64,000 nt of DNA, taken from assembly GCF_905475465.1 (NCBI RefSeq), contig NC_062248.1:9734001-9798000 (forward strand). Reading direction: 5' to 3'. The notes below the pieces were generated by a model that saw only the letters and a list, made by a program, of their open reading frames with translations, was not told the DNA's origin and made no database searches. This stretch comes from Pieris napi. Taxonomy: Eukaryota; Arthropoda; Insecta; Lepidoptera; Pieridae. Made by a program: the position numbers and the translations under genes. Numbering within the stretch: position 1 is the stretch's first letter; each line of letters starts with the position of its first letter. Positions 1 through 11,188 of this stretch are shown piece after piece.

Positions 1-3000
1 CGATTTTGCGATTCGATCGCAATCGCTTTTTTGCGACCGCTGATTCGGTCAGCGTCGAGAGTTTCCTTTTATTTAAGAGTAGGTTGCATTTACTAATGTT
101 TTATCTAGGTGTTAGTACCGAGGTGTTATTAACATGATCTATTTACGATTTTTTTGTTTGAGATTTTTGATTTTCATATCAATTAGGGTAGTTTCATAAT
201 GCTGTGTTTAATTCTGTAGATATATGTAGGACGCGGTGATGGCATATGTATAGGTTTCTAAGAATTTTATCAATTAGACATAGATATGTATATTTAGGTA
301 GTGAATTTGATTTTTTTGTTTGTACGGTGGTGTCGGTGTGGATTCTTTTATCAATATGGCAACACTGAATTTTATTTTCTATCTTGCAACACTGTTGAAA
401 TCAATATTATGTTTATCAGGTAACACTGAATTTAATACTTTATCTTGCAACACTGGATTCTATGTCGATCAGGCAACAATGTTGAAATCAACTTTACGTC
501 TATCTGGCAACATTTGAGATCATGTTTATTATATTTTAAAATTATTAATAAAATAAAATTATTTTATAATTTCTCTCTTAAAATCAATGTGCACCGATAT
601 CACCAATATGGCGCTTTTAATAATTTGCTAATTTCTAACGCGTCAAGCGACTGGGTGATGATTTGTTTAAGACGGGCCCGTTTTATTTTATGTGTCTTTA
701 ACTCGCTTCATCACGTGACCCTTATGTGTCAGCTGTCAAAGTGACATTTTCAGAGGATGCTAATTAATGAAGATTATTTTAATTTCCGGTTTTCAAAGAC
801 ATAATGTAGTTGTCTAATATAATATTATTAGTAACTTTTTAAGCATCTAACAAAAACGATACTAGTTTGCGAATGGGGTGTTTTTGGTATTTGATTAAAA
901 TATATATTTTTAAATATTTATTTTACAATACACAAATTTGATTTAAAATGACGCGCTAACGAAGAAAGATGTTAGCGATTTCATCTTCTTTTAACTTAGA
1001 AAGTTATTTGTTAAAATTAAAAATTTGTTACCATTTGATAATTCGTAAAAATGTTCAACTATTTAATTCATGACGTAACATTTTTCATTTGACAATTAGC
1101 ACCGTGAATGCTTGACAGCTGTCACGTGACGTCACGTGTGGCGACCATTTTAGTTTAAGTATTCAGCCTGGCGACCGCCATTTTATCCTACGTTTGTCAA
1201 ATTTTTTTAATGTATATTCCATTATGGATTTATTTTGCTGTCTGACAATAATTTTATATGAAGCATTGTAGGGCTGACTCTTATTCTAAAAATCCCTATT
1301 TTCATACACCAGCGAGTGTAATGGCTTTAGATTTAATTCAACCCTACAATGTTATCCATTTATCATAATAATCTATTATTTTTCCTAAACTTAGTTTTGC
1401 ACGAATTATTATACGGTATTGGTTAGCAATATATTTTAGTCATTGATCTCCCATTATCCTTACGGTCTTAAACGGTTAACTAAACACCGTTTATGAGTGA
1501 CACCGTTATACGTTGATGGTCGTTCTTTATATATGATGTACAAAGGCCAATTTGTTTTGTCTGTCCGTCTCAATGGTATATTGATGACCTCATTCGAATT
1601 TGGTTTTTGATATGTCACAAATTGATAGTTTTATCATTTGACAGCTGTTTTAATCGAATAAGGTTGGAACGGTAGGCACCGCATTCGTGCCGCACGTTTA
1701 AAGCATGCGTGATTACGTCATAGCTTTCGTAATATATATGAATTGAAAAACATCTAGAACGATTTTTGAAGGGCCTTCCAATCTTATTTATCTAAATAAA
1801 AATTACGACTCGTATTTTGATTGGTATTTATAGAATCCGTATAATTTAGCGTTTGGTTTACACGATAAGCAAAAGGAATGTTATTTTTAGTGAGCTAAGT
1901 TTGTATATGGGGCACGCGATTATGTAAATGACCGATTTCTGTGATTTAGTGAATGAAAATGTACATTTTGTTTGGGTTGTTGCAATAAAATTCATTTTCG
2001 TATAAAATTTGTTCAGGACCGGCCCCCGGTTTCACCGTTAATTAAATGTACAAATGCAATTTCGAAGAACTCCGGTCGATCTGTATGTCCGTCTTATTAC
2101 TTGTACTTAGTCTATGACAAATTATAGTCTATGACAGAGTGCAATAGTTAATAAGACTGATTTAGTTGAACGAGTGACCGGAGAATGAGTGAACATGTCC
2201 GCTGTCGCTCCAAGGTTAACTGTCGGTGAAACTATTAGTTTTAAGTTAACATTACGTACCGATGGTACTAAAAGCTAAACATATTGGGTATTTTGTTTCT
2301 AATGTTAGTTTTTAAGTGCTTGTAGCACGATTTATGAACCATTAACATTAATTTGTGGGTGATCAGGGGATAGCACTGATGTGGCTTAAGATTTTTTTTC
2401 TTCTTTAATAATCGCATAGTTATTATGAGAATTGTAAATAAACATCCAAATATCCCTTTTTATTTTACTTTTATTTTTACCCTTTCCTTTTTTGGGCCCG
2501 TCGACCTACGACGTACTGAGCTGTGGTTCGCGAAGTAGATCGGGCCACAGAACACCTATTATTTCGATAAATAGAAGATATGCTTGGTTTGTGACCGAAC
2601 GAGTCCCGCCGCGTGGCATCTATAGTCAATAGTAAGGCGATATCGCCAGAGCTGCTGTCTCGACAATAACCCAGTGTCAGACAATAATCATTATTATTTA
2701 TTTGCAAAGTTTCGTAGTGATCAGTTCGCCCCTTATAAAACTATAGATAATTAGGATAATGCCACTTTTATCTAGGCAAACACATTGTGTCAACAATTTA
2801 TGAATGTCGTGACGCGCACCGTATTTTGAATTGTTTTAAGTAAGTTAAAAATTACAAAAACTTTACAGTAATCGCACGATCGTAATATAAAGAATATTAC
2901 ATTTTAAGACTTAAATTTGTATAAAGCACTAAAGGTATAAAATACGATTCGTCACTATTTAGTAACTTTGACTGAATGTTTACATGTGCTAAAGCTTGTA

Positions 3001-5300
3001 GGTTATAGAAAGTTGTGTAATGACACTTTATTTTAAATAAATCTTGACGCCTGCGGGATTCATGCGGCAGTTTTACTATTCTTAACATTAACACAAGTCT
3101 GATTTCACTTGATCTAATTGTAATTAAAGACCGCTAGAGGTTTTATGTATTGGCTGATTGGAGGGCTATTTTGTGGTTTTCAAGTAAAATGAATTGATAG
3201 ATGTTGGGTAGCGTAACTAGAGAGTAATTTTAGTGTCTCAATGTGGCTCATGCTTAGTTTTCCGTTAAAAATGTTAACATTTTATAATATTCAATGTTTG
3301 ATGTACCTAATAGGTATGTGTGATAATAATATAGGCTTTCTACTAGTTAAAGTACAATTAATTCTAATTCTTATAGGTCAATATTTATGAGCATTATTTT
3401 TACACTGTCTTTTAAATAAAATGTGATCTGTCGTTAGTTGTATGTGTAGATTACTCGGCGGTCCACGGTCAACGCTGTTAGCTGTTAATTATAATGCTTT
3501 AACAATACTATTTAAATTACATTCAAATATTAATAAAACCTGAAAGTTTCCTCTCAGTTACATCTTTTTATATGTATTTAGAACTCTAGCAAATTGTCTA
3601 CAGACTTCTCTCACCAAAATATTTTGCCGTCCAATTTTCGTACCTTACTGCGCGTGCGATGATCAGCGGACTGCTTCTATTTACTACGTCTAGATATCTT
3701 TTTAACAAGTCTCGACAGCAAACTGATTTTGAAATCTTAACTATGTCGTTTTAAGATATTTTATATTTATATAGAGCTTATAGGTGGACTAGAGCTATAG
3801 GTTTTCGGAAGACTGCGATCTGAATGTTGTTTGCGCAGATTCAAATCGCAGTTGAAAATTATATCAGGGACTTAGAGCACTAGAGACGGCTTTTTGATTT
3901 AGATCAACAATTATATATAAGCCATGTTAGTAGAGACAGCATAGTTTTAAATGTGATAGACGTTTATATTCTATAGATACAGCGACATCGAGAAATTTAT
4001 TATACCAATATTTTTAAGCATTTTAACGTTAGATATTTGTCATTTTTTTAATCTTTGTACTTCTTATAAAATTATCTTTCATTACTTTGATAATCGTAAA
4101 ATAATTGACCACTTAGTATTTCTCGTTGTCGTCTTGCACCAATTTGGTCTTAGATCGCCGTTTTAGATATATGACTGTTTCTTTCTAGTGATTTTAATGT
4201 CCAAAATAATTCGTATTTGCTGTTTTCTACGTGTATCCGTAAGTAAGTGTATCCGATTAGCGTCCAGTGAGATTTTGTATTTCGATGTCTAATTATTAGG
4301 TTCATACTATCGATGAATACCTGTACTAACTACGTCTTGTACTAGATTAGATTCTGTAAACGTAGGATTACGACCAACATACATAGAATATAAATATATT
4401 TAAACACAAATTCGACTAACTATAACCGCTAACATACTGCTCGAGACAAGGGGCTCAAAGTACAAATTTATCAAAATTGCCCCGCGAAGTCTTCGATGCT
4501 TTGCTCTTTTCTTATATACTTAGCGTCATATAAGAAAATGAAGTTATATTCGCAATGTTTATTAACATTTTTAAAGTTTAATGTTGCATTAGAGAATTCA
4601 TTCGATCATTTTAAGTATCTTCGATGTTTAGATTTCTTAAAGTTTTTACTAACCCCACACTTGAAATCACATGGTTTGTATGTGTGTAGTTTAGAAACCA
4701 GACGATGTCGGTACACTTTTTCGAATTAAATCATAATTTTATAACAATCGATGTGCCTAAGTGTAATGTTCTACTGTATTGTAAATAGGGGTAATCTAAT
4801 TAATGTTGTTGTATTTATTGCGTACGGCGTATAATGCCTGCAGGTTCTGAAAGGTATTTCGAGACAATAACTTATTATTTGCATTTCATTCGTTTGCTTT
4901 TACTTCCGGTTCCTTTACGCTACTTGCCGAAATGATAAACTTAGTGATGTTATAATATTTCACCAAAATAGTTAATGATTTAGAATATTTAGTTCGTACA
5001 CGATTTTAACACGTAGAATCCATTTTATACTGAGTACCTACATAGATTAAAAGTTCTACTTTACAGCACGCTATTTTTGCAACTACAGGAACTTTAATTT
5101 CTAAAGTGTATATCTTAGAATTTGTATATTGTACGGTAGACGCCTGAATGTACTGAATCGTAAATGTATCATCATCTATATCGCGTTGAATGGCGGGTAA
5201 TCGGGTAGTTGTGTAGACTTGATTGTGATATCAATAAACATTTTCATACGAGCATCCAATTATTTGTTTTATTTTTACCCTTCACATACTATACACAGAT
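1..5300 (+). other. No recognisable gene; possibly a long 3' UTR of a plus-strand neighbour
   Basis: AT-rich, almost free of repeats, with no open frame over 100 codons and no recognisable protein. Pumilio-like TGTAAATA elements at about 2428 and 4781 and a well-formed AATAAA at about 5232 would fit a 3' UTR ending near 5255. There is no proof: the coding part would lie outside the window. Confidence 0.25.
358..516 (+). repeat. Six degenerate GGCAACACTG repeats
   Basis: Copies of (G/T)G(C/T)AACA(C/A/T)TG start at about 358, 385, 419, 447, 472 and 506, spaced 25-34 bp, each followed by a T/A-rich spacer (GAATTTTA, TTGAAATC and similar). Confidence 0.7.
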
Positions 5301-5398
5301 GTAAACATTATCTATTCGTAGTTATGTAACTGCATGCATACATATCTCTTTTAAGACTATTAGAAAAGTTTAGCGACAGAACCCAATATATGTAATAT

Positions 5399-5575
5399 GC
5401 AAACGGGCAGGAGGTTCATCTGATGTTAAGTGATAGCGCCGCCCATGGACACTCACATTGCCAGGACGCAAGTGCGTTGCCGGTCTTTCAATTGGTACGC
5501 TCTTTTCTTGAAGGACCTCAAGTCGAATTGGGTCGGAATTACTTCAGTGAGCAGCTGATACGTGTGATTTTTTGT
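5399..5575 (-). mobile_element. LINE 3'-end fragment (family B)
   Basis: Starts GCAAACGGGCAGGAGG, with CGCCCATGGACACTC and TTCAGTGAGCAGCTG downstream. The same block recurs at 33842-34175 and 60000-60265, where the minus strand encodes the C-terminal end of a reverse transcriptase (..WNQLP..F..). Confidence 0.6.
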
Positions 5576-6288
5576 CTAGCACGGTATTACTGAAGCGAGA
5601 GAGTGGACTGTATGCTCGCGTTAGTGTTGGTCGACAAACGGTAGAAGGGAGTTCTCACTGCTAAGTATGATAATATAGTTGAGTGTACACTTCATCCTAA
5701 TCAATTAAGACTTTTCTTTTAATGTAGCGGCAGATCGAGGTACTAGATTTTTTCCAACTGAGTTATTTTACATAGGGTTAAAATTTCTTTTTCTGCTTAG
5801 GATCACACAAAGAATACTGGAGGTAAAAGGTTATAAAGAAAACAACAAATACCGTACGAAGTAAGCTTTTTTTAAAACTAATTTTAGGTTTTATACATTA
5901 CACTTAAGATAAATAAACATCTCGTATATTTGCCGAATACATGTATTGCAATTACTATTAACTATTCGGCAATGCCTCTGGGGCTATTATGTAGTCGCCG
6001 TCTGGATAATAAATACACAATGTGCAAAAATTTACAGTGAATTTAGTGAATTGCGCATGGGCTTTAGAGTTCACACTTTACAGCTTTTGTAATTAGGACA
6101 GCTACTGTATAGTATAGAGATATATAGATATTACATATATATCAAAAATTTGTACAACTTCTTACGAAACGTAAATAGTTGATACGCGCAAGACTTAGAA
6201 GTTAGAACTATGATTCCAATTGATATATCAAAAATATATTATTTCTTATCTATAGGATAATAAGTTTTCATGTAAAATTTTGCAGGTA

Positions 6289-6420
6289 AACACAGGGGCC
6301 CTAGACAAATAAAACTGTATGGGATTCACATTAATCTTGGTCACGTGATCACTCCCATACAGCGGCGAAAGCGGGTCACGCATGTCGCAATGTATCTTTG
6401 TCTAGGGGCCCTGATGTGTT
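6289..6420. repeat. Nested palindromic element 1 (MITE-like)
   Basis: Outer arms AACACA..GGCCCTAGACAAA inverted at 6397-6420; inner arms CTGTATGGGA and TCCCATACAG around a central TCACGTGA. A related element lies 820 bp downstream. Confidence 0.6.
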
Positions 6421-8197
6421 AAAGTGTGAACTAAAGCCTATGCGCGACATACCATGAGTGAAATTAAATAAGTGTATACTTTACATACACTAATTTGAGT
6501 CCAGCACTCATGTTAATCAAAACTATTTACAATTGTACCAGTACGGCGATGTTCAGCTAACATTAATATGTATTAAATGTTTCACAAGGCAAATTACTTA
6601 ACATATGAAATTTGCACGGAGTACAAATTGTGAGATCATATTTAATATAATGTATTAAATTTAGCAGTACACAAGCCATACCGTGTTATGGCTAAACAAA
6701 AAAATTTAGTCTGAAGTCTCAAATTGTAGGCGACAAGTTCAGACTGTAACATAATTCATAAATTTCAATTACGTCAAATTAAACACCATAAAATTATAAG
6801 GTCTTAACAATTTTATATTGTGAATAGTCAAACAAATTCATTTACATCGCATTTGTCAACTGCATTCCACACTTTGGCTGATATTCGTGCTAGTTCTGAT
6901 GTACACCTTGTTTTTAGCGATCTGGGCCAGATATTTGAGAGATTAAGCAATCATAAGCGCCCCAATTTCATATAATAATCAATTCATAATTTAATAAAAT
7001 GCACTTTTATAAATGAAGTGTCCACTTGATTGGTCAAATCTAGACAATATAAATCGTTTAATTGCAACTACACTTTTTATTCATAGATTCTCATAAAACC
7101 TATGTTGCTACAGGCGTAACCTGATAAATCAGTAGACAATTGTATGGTATTTGTCACGCTTTGTCACGTGACCAATTTCATACAATTGAAACTGGCGTTA
7201 CCGGGTTACGTCTGTCAGTTGTCTATGGCCAAGTGTACGTTGGAAACTGACTTTGACATGTAAAACCAAATTGAACAAGATTTTATTGTAAAAATCAGAA
7301 ATTTTAAAAATAATACGCTGTATACACATAATTTATTGTATAATTTATATTAATTCTTAATTTTTGTATAATTCCTCTTGTGTACATCAGAATTAGCAAC
7401 ATTGTTACTGATGAAAATGGCAACATTAATAAAATATTAATAAAAACCGTAAAATTCAGTTCTTGTATTTACTGACATGCCTCTCCACCAGTAAATAAAC
7501 CACGATGCCACAAATACATGAATAAAAGCAAATGTCTTTTAAAGCATTCCGCGCCCCGCCCTTTACCTAAACAATGAAGAAATTTGTACTTTACCCAGAG
7601 CGGGGCGTCTACCGAAACAATTTTAAATTTTGCTCACATATTTAGACAATATTAAAAAATATAAACCATTATTAATATAACAACAAAACAATTAAACACA
7701 AATACTCAATCTATTACAAACTAAATTAAAAATTAAATTGGCAACATTTGTTATAAAGAATAACAAAGTCTATTGAGTATTTGTATTTCTCTTACACTAA
7801 ACGTTCTATTGCTTACAATCGATATTTTCTTAATTTCCTCGTGTCGTCGAAGAAATTAAAAAAATAAAACATTAGTGAAACTGCCGCGCGAGAGTTAAAA
7901 TTTAATTTCCACTCGAACGCGGCAATAACACCAAGGCGGATTAGCTTAACATGATATTCCTTATTTAACTAAACCTACGTCAAGAGATCATATCAAACTT
8001 AAAATTAATTGTCAAATTATAAATATCGCTCAGTGGTCCACGTTTACCAATAGAGCCTTCCGACTGTGATGTATATATTAGTCTGAAATCTTACAATTAC
8101 TTAACATTAATAATTGTTTAACACGTCTAAATCGAAAATAAATTAAGAAATATAATTTGCACAATTAAACGCTTGCGTTCCAATTGAACCAACGGTA
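6421..8197. other. AT-rich DNA left of the Polinton, no gene seen
   Basis: No coding evidence. Apart from palindromic element 2 it is low-complexity A/T. It may contain the original distal 3' UTR of dacapo (minus-strand ATTAAA at 7901-7906, AATAAA at 7332-7337). Confidence 0.5.
7111..7232. repeat. Nested palindromic element 2, related to element 1
   Basis: Outer TAGACAA...TTGTCTA, inner CAATTGTATG...CATACAATTG, central GTCACGTGAC, and an arm with CGGGTTACGTCTGTC that parallels GCGGGTCACGCATGTC in element 1. Same architecture, diverged sequence. Confidence 0.55.
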
Positions 8198-8203
8198 CAC
8201 GAT
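8198..8203. repeat. Left target-site duplication CACGAT
   Basis: The six bases directly outside the left terminal AGTAGTATGG are CACGAT, identical and in the same orientation to 21795-21800. Six bases is the known Polinton duplication length. Confidence 0.95.
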
Positions 8204-8277
8204 AGTAGTATGGATTCCCGGGCACTGCCTCACCCACTGCTTCGGTAAAAAAAGCTGTTTCGGAGGCAGCGCCCGCC

Positions 8278-8308
<31 letters not shown>

Positions 8309-8718
8309 GTGCTCTAACCCCACTAAACAGGACGTGCGGAGTCGAATGCACTCACTCCTGAACTGATAGCTCTAACCGTTCCAGAGATAGCTTTCCCAAA
8401 ACCTTGCTAATTACTTACTAATCACCACCTTATCAGTTACTATTTCCTGCACGAAATCCCCACTCATTATCTAATTACTTAATGACTCAGTACGAATGCA
8501 TCGTTATCTACTTTCCTACATTCACTAACCCGATCTATGGCTCTAAAAGAAAAATAGAATAATATAATATAATAAACTATATCTAACCTAACCTAACCTA
8601 CGGGTCTAAGCAAACAACAATAAATATACCTACATTAACACCATTATCTATAATAAAATTAGATGTAAGGGTTACATATTTAAATAAAACATTTTTATTC
8701 CAGGTATTATTCTTTTAT

Positions 8719-9162
8719 TTATATGTCCATTATATTTCTATACAAATTTACTAGCACCGTATCATTGTTCTCTGAGTCACACGTAAAATTTCTAAGGAAG
8801 TCTTCTAATCTCATCCCCCTGAACTTGTAATATATGTATACCAAACAGTACTCTCCGCACACCGCCGATAGGTAATCCTGAACCGTAAGGTTATTGTATC
8901 TCCACATGCAACAATTCCTCCTTAAAAATCCTTCTATTGCTTCAATAGGTTTACGTCCAAACGAATCAAAGTATTCCCCAACTCTTTCGACGTTTATATG
9001 AATAGCCACCCAATGAGACCCCGGCTGTGAATCAGGGTCAAGATTGCATATGATAAGTGCTGGCACCTGAGCATACATCGGCAATCGATTTGAAGGATAT
9101 ACGTTGCTCTGGAGGCTGGGATGTATTCTACGAAGACTCATTTGCACTTCTAGTGTGTTCAT
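8719..9162 (-). CDS. Adenain-like cysteine protease (Polinton PRO), left copy
   Basis: 147 residues, ATG start at 9162. Expected to cleave capsid precursors during virion maturation, like the adenovirus protease (C5, Ulp1-related fold). The catalytic set is visible in order: His50 in GSHWVAI, Asp66 in EYFDSFG, Gln95, and Cys102 in VCGEYC. The length fits Polinton proteases, which are shorter than adenain. It lies wholly in the TIR, with its own TATAAATA box about 70 bp upstream (9231-9238) and AATAAA signals at 8714-8719 and 8694-8699. It is last in the minus-strand gene order, 226 bp after MCP, and its twin is at 20836-21279. Confidence 0.92.
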   Translation of the reverse strand: MNTLEVQMSLRRIHPSLQSNVYPSNRLPMYAQVPALIICNLDPDSQPGSHWVAIHINVERVGEYFDSFGRKPIEAIEGFLRRNCCMWRYNNLTVQDYLSAVCGEYCLVYIYYKFRGMRLEDFLRNFTCDSENNDTVLVNLYRNIMDI

Positions 9163-9230
9163 ACTTTAATACGCGTTTACTCCCCTACTCTTTCACTCTT
9201 TTACTGACTACATTTATTACTATCAATTCA

Positions 9231-9238
9231 TATTTATA
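9231..9238 (-). promoter_or_regulatory. TATA box (TATAAATA) of left protease
   Basis: GGTATAAATATG about 70 bp upstream of the protease ATG, between MCP and protease; duplicated in the right TIR. Confidence 0.6.
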
Positions 9239-9347
9239 CCAATGTATTTAAACACACATAATATGATCTCAACGTAAGTAATGAGTCTCTTTGTAAAAAA
9301 AGTAATGAAGGTAAATAAAAACCATGTCATATTCGATTACATTATAT

Positions 9348-9353
9348 TTTATT
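9348..9353 (-). terminator. Poly(A) signal AATAAA after MCP
   Basis: AATAAA on the minus strand 36 bp after the MCP stop; also present in the right TIR copy after the truncated MCP. Confidence 0.6.
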
Positions 9354-9388
9354 ATTCTTAATATCATAATAATTACATAAGTGATTGC

Positions 9389-10702
9389 TTAACTACTATA
9401 ATCCACACATACATTTCTGTTCTTATCTATTTCTATAATATTTGAAAACTCTGCGTAAACTACACAGTTAATTGTTTCAGTCAATGCGCTCTCGAATCTT
9501 ACTTCCATTCTTACACTACCATGGCGTACAAGATTCCAATGCACATTAGAGTTAGCCGACAAGTCAGGTGTTAAATCAAAAGCTAGTAAACAGTATCCAT
9601 TTGAATATTGTTCCCTCGATATTCCATTACCTTCGTTAAGAAAATGTATACCGGTGCCTGAGTACAGGGTGTGGTATGCGCTAGTAAATACATCGTTTGG
9701 AAATGATGGTTGTAACGATTTTGAAGGTATCTGTTGACCATCTATATATAGGCTAAATGAGCAAATACCAAAATTTTCAAAGTTGAAAGGATTTTTAACA
9801 TAACTACCGTTGAATGCTGTATTATTCACAAAACCTATAATACATCTCTTAGGAACCTGTCCTAAAAATATATTGTCCAGTGTTTTACCCTGCACACCAG
9901 CTGGTATGGTCAGGACTTTCACTTCACCTCTTGTAATAGGATATTTAGCCGTAGTAGTGGCAAGAACCTTTTGATGAGCTATTAGTATTGATGGATTAAT
10001 TTTTGCTCTGCGTATTATTAAAGTTGCATCTGTTATACAGACTTTGTACTTATTATCTGCATTCTGTGACATGAGGTTAAATGTTTCTCTCGATCTAACT
10101 AATTTTATAGATAATTCGACCCCGTTCATGAGGAATTTATCTTGATTGAATATATCCCCATGTAAATGCCCAATCATTTCAACATCCTTTCCATCCTTTG
10201 AAAGTTGTTGTCTTTTGTAAAAGCCCTTGTTTGCCTCATTAGTTTCATTCATTTTACCAGCTGTATCCTCGTACCACAAACCACATGTCAAATGTGATTG
10301 TTTGGCGGATGATGAATAATTTAATAGAGTTTCTATGAAAGCGCGATATGCATAAGTATTATTTGGGGGTGACACAAGTTTTTGGTTTAGGTAAACATCC
10401 AATTGGTTAAATAAAGAATGTAACCAATTATTGACTGGTGCCACTACATTAGCTGCATTAACTGCAGAACCGTCTTGATTTTTAATTTGAGCCTTGAGAT
10501 GGAGTAGTGTATGCGAAAGGTCTATGTAGTCATCTCCTGTACCAGGTACTTGGAATTCGATAGGTCCATCATCACTTAATGAAGAAATTGGTTTGTAATG
10601 TATCCAGTGTCCATATTCGATACTTGTTTGTGTGGAAGGAAGAGCAAACAGATCCAATTCAGATTTAACGCACTCACATGAATGATTATGAATAAATGAC
10701 AT
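9389..10702 (-). CDS. Polinton major capsid protein (double jelly-roll, F54H12.2-like)
   Basis: 437 residues, ATG at 10702, stop at 9389. From memory of the family it belongs to the widespread invertebrate F54H12.2-like proteins, which I take to be the Polinton double jelly-roll major capsid protein. Visible family traits are an N-terminal stretch with YGHWIHYKP and EFQVPGTGDDYIDL, a NWLHSLFNQLDVYLN segment (about 92-106) and a C-terminal YAEFSNIIEIDKNRNV. It begins 5 bp after the pVI/pX-like gene and has an AATAAA at 9348-9353, 36 bp after its stop. Codons from about 280 onward lie inside the left TIR, so the C-terminal third is duplicated at the right end. Capsid identity is inferred from family and context, not from a structure. 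Confidence 0.82.
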   Translation of the reverse strand: MSFIHNHSCECVKSELDLFALPSTQTSIEYGHWIHYKPISSLSDDGPIEFQVPGTGDDYIDLSHTLLHLKAQIKNQDGSAVNAANVVAPVNNWLHSLFNQLDVYLNQKLVSPPNNTYAYRAFIETLLNYSSSAKQSHLTCGLWYEDTAGKMNETNEANKGFYKRQQLSKDGKDVEMIGHLHGDIFNQDKFLMNGVELSIKLVRSRETFNLMSQNADNKYKVCITDATLIIRRAKINPSILIAHQKVLATTTAKYPITRGEVKVLTIPAGVQGKTLDNIFLGQVPKRCIIGFVNNTAFNGSYVKNPFNFENFGICSFSLYIDGQQIPSKSLQPSFPNDVFTSAYHTLYSGTGIHFLNEGNGISREQYSNGYCLLAFDLTPDLSANSNVHWNLVRHGSVRMEVRFESALTETINCVVYAEFSNIIEIDKNRNVCVDYSS

Positions 10703-10707
10703 TATGA

Positions 10708-11169
10708 TTAGTTTGAAAATATATCCTTGGAAATATTAATATTTTTGTTCCTTGTTTTCTTTGAAGCGCCTTTCACTTTGAGGGGTGAAACTCGAATGAG
10801 CTCATTACAATATTTTCGTCTCTTATTAACACCCGATCCAGTCATAAGTTTATCAATTTTGGTATCAACTTTGCGTTTAAGGTTAGAACTAGCCTCTTTC
10901 AATCGATTTTTAATGGATTCTTTAATAGGACGACTAGCTACAACATCTGACAAAAGCCCAATACCGCTGTTAAGTGCTTCTTTTCCAATCACCTTAGCAC
11001 CACTAGTGAGTAAAGGTAGCACACTTCGAAATAACCCCCCAAGAAAACTTCCGATACCATGACCACGTTGATGTAAGGCTCCTTTGTAGATTACATTTAT
11101 ACCAGACCCAGCTTGTTGCGAATAATAATGTTCATAAGGACATATAAAAGTTTCTTGAGGTGTATACAT
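10708..11169 (-). CDS. Small basic virion protein, adenovirus pVI/pX-like
   Basis: 153 residues, ATG at 11169. Visible parts: a Gly-rich amphipathic segment, RGHGIGSFLGGLFRSVLPLL (about 35-54), then an Ala/Gly/Leu helix region, then a Lys/Arg-rich C-terminal half containing NKRRKYC and KKTRNK. The Gly-rich helix next to basic stretches resembles small adenovirus/adintovirus core or membrane-active proteins (pX, pVI). The likely role is DNA condensation or membrane disruption inside the virion (inference). It sits 19 bp after the penton-like gene and 5 bp before MCP, as expected for a virion-structure cluster. Confidence 0.7.
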   Translation of the reverse strand: MYTPQETFICPYEHYYSQQAGSGINVIYKGALHQRGHGIGSFLGGLFRSVLPLLTSGAKVIGKEALNSGIGLLSDVVASRPIKESIKNRLKEASSNLKRKVDTKIDKLMTGSGVNKRRKYCNELIRVSPLKVKGASKKTRNKNINISKDIFSN

Positions 11170-11188
11170 TTTAAAAAGGAAATATAGA

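Larger units (their letters stand above)
8204..9867. repeat. Left terminal inverted repeat, 1,664 bp
   Basis: Inverted match to 20131-21794 with the same total length. It starts AGTAGTATGG, passes an A-run of 27 (8278-8304), a short (TTAGG)-like run at 8581-8600 and the whole protease gene, and ends inside MCP codon 280. The only difference I found is at the A-run (C then 27 A here; C, T, then 26 A on the right in the same reading direction). The inner limit lies at the TCCTAAAA/TTTTAGGA junction, beyond which the two arms diverge. Confidence 0.93.

Noticed and set aside
8127..8366. Frames with poly-Phe or poly-Lys
   Set aside because: They read through the 27-base A-run at the TIR end and cross the element boundary.
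8581..8600. Telomere or subtelomere
   Set aside because: Only three to four TTAGG units, inside a transposon TIR.
9057..9251. 64-residue frame, repeated at 20747-20941
   Set aside because: Antisense to the protease start in both TIRs; its identity in two places only reflects the inverted repeat.
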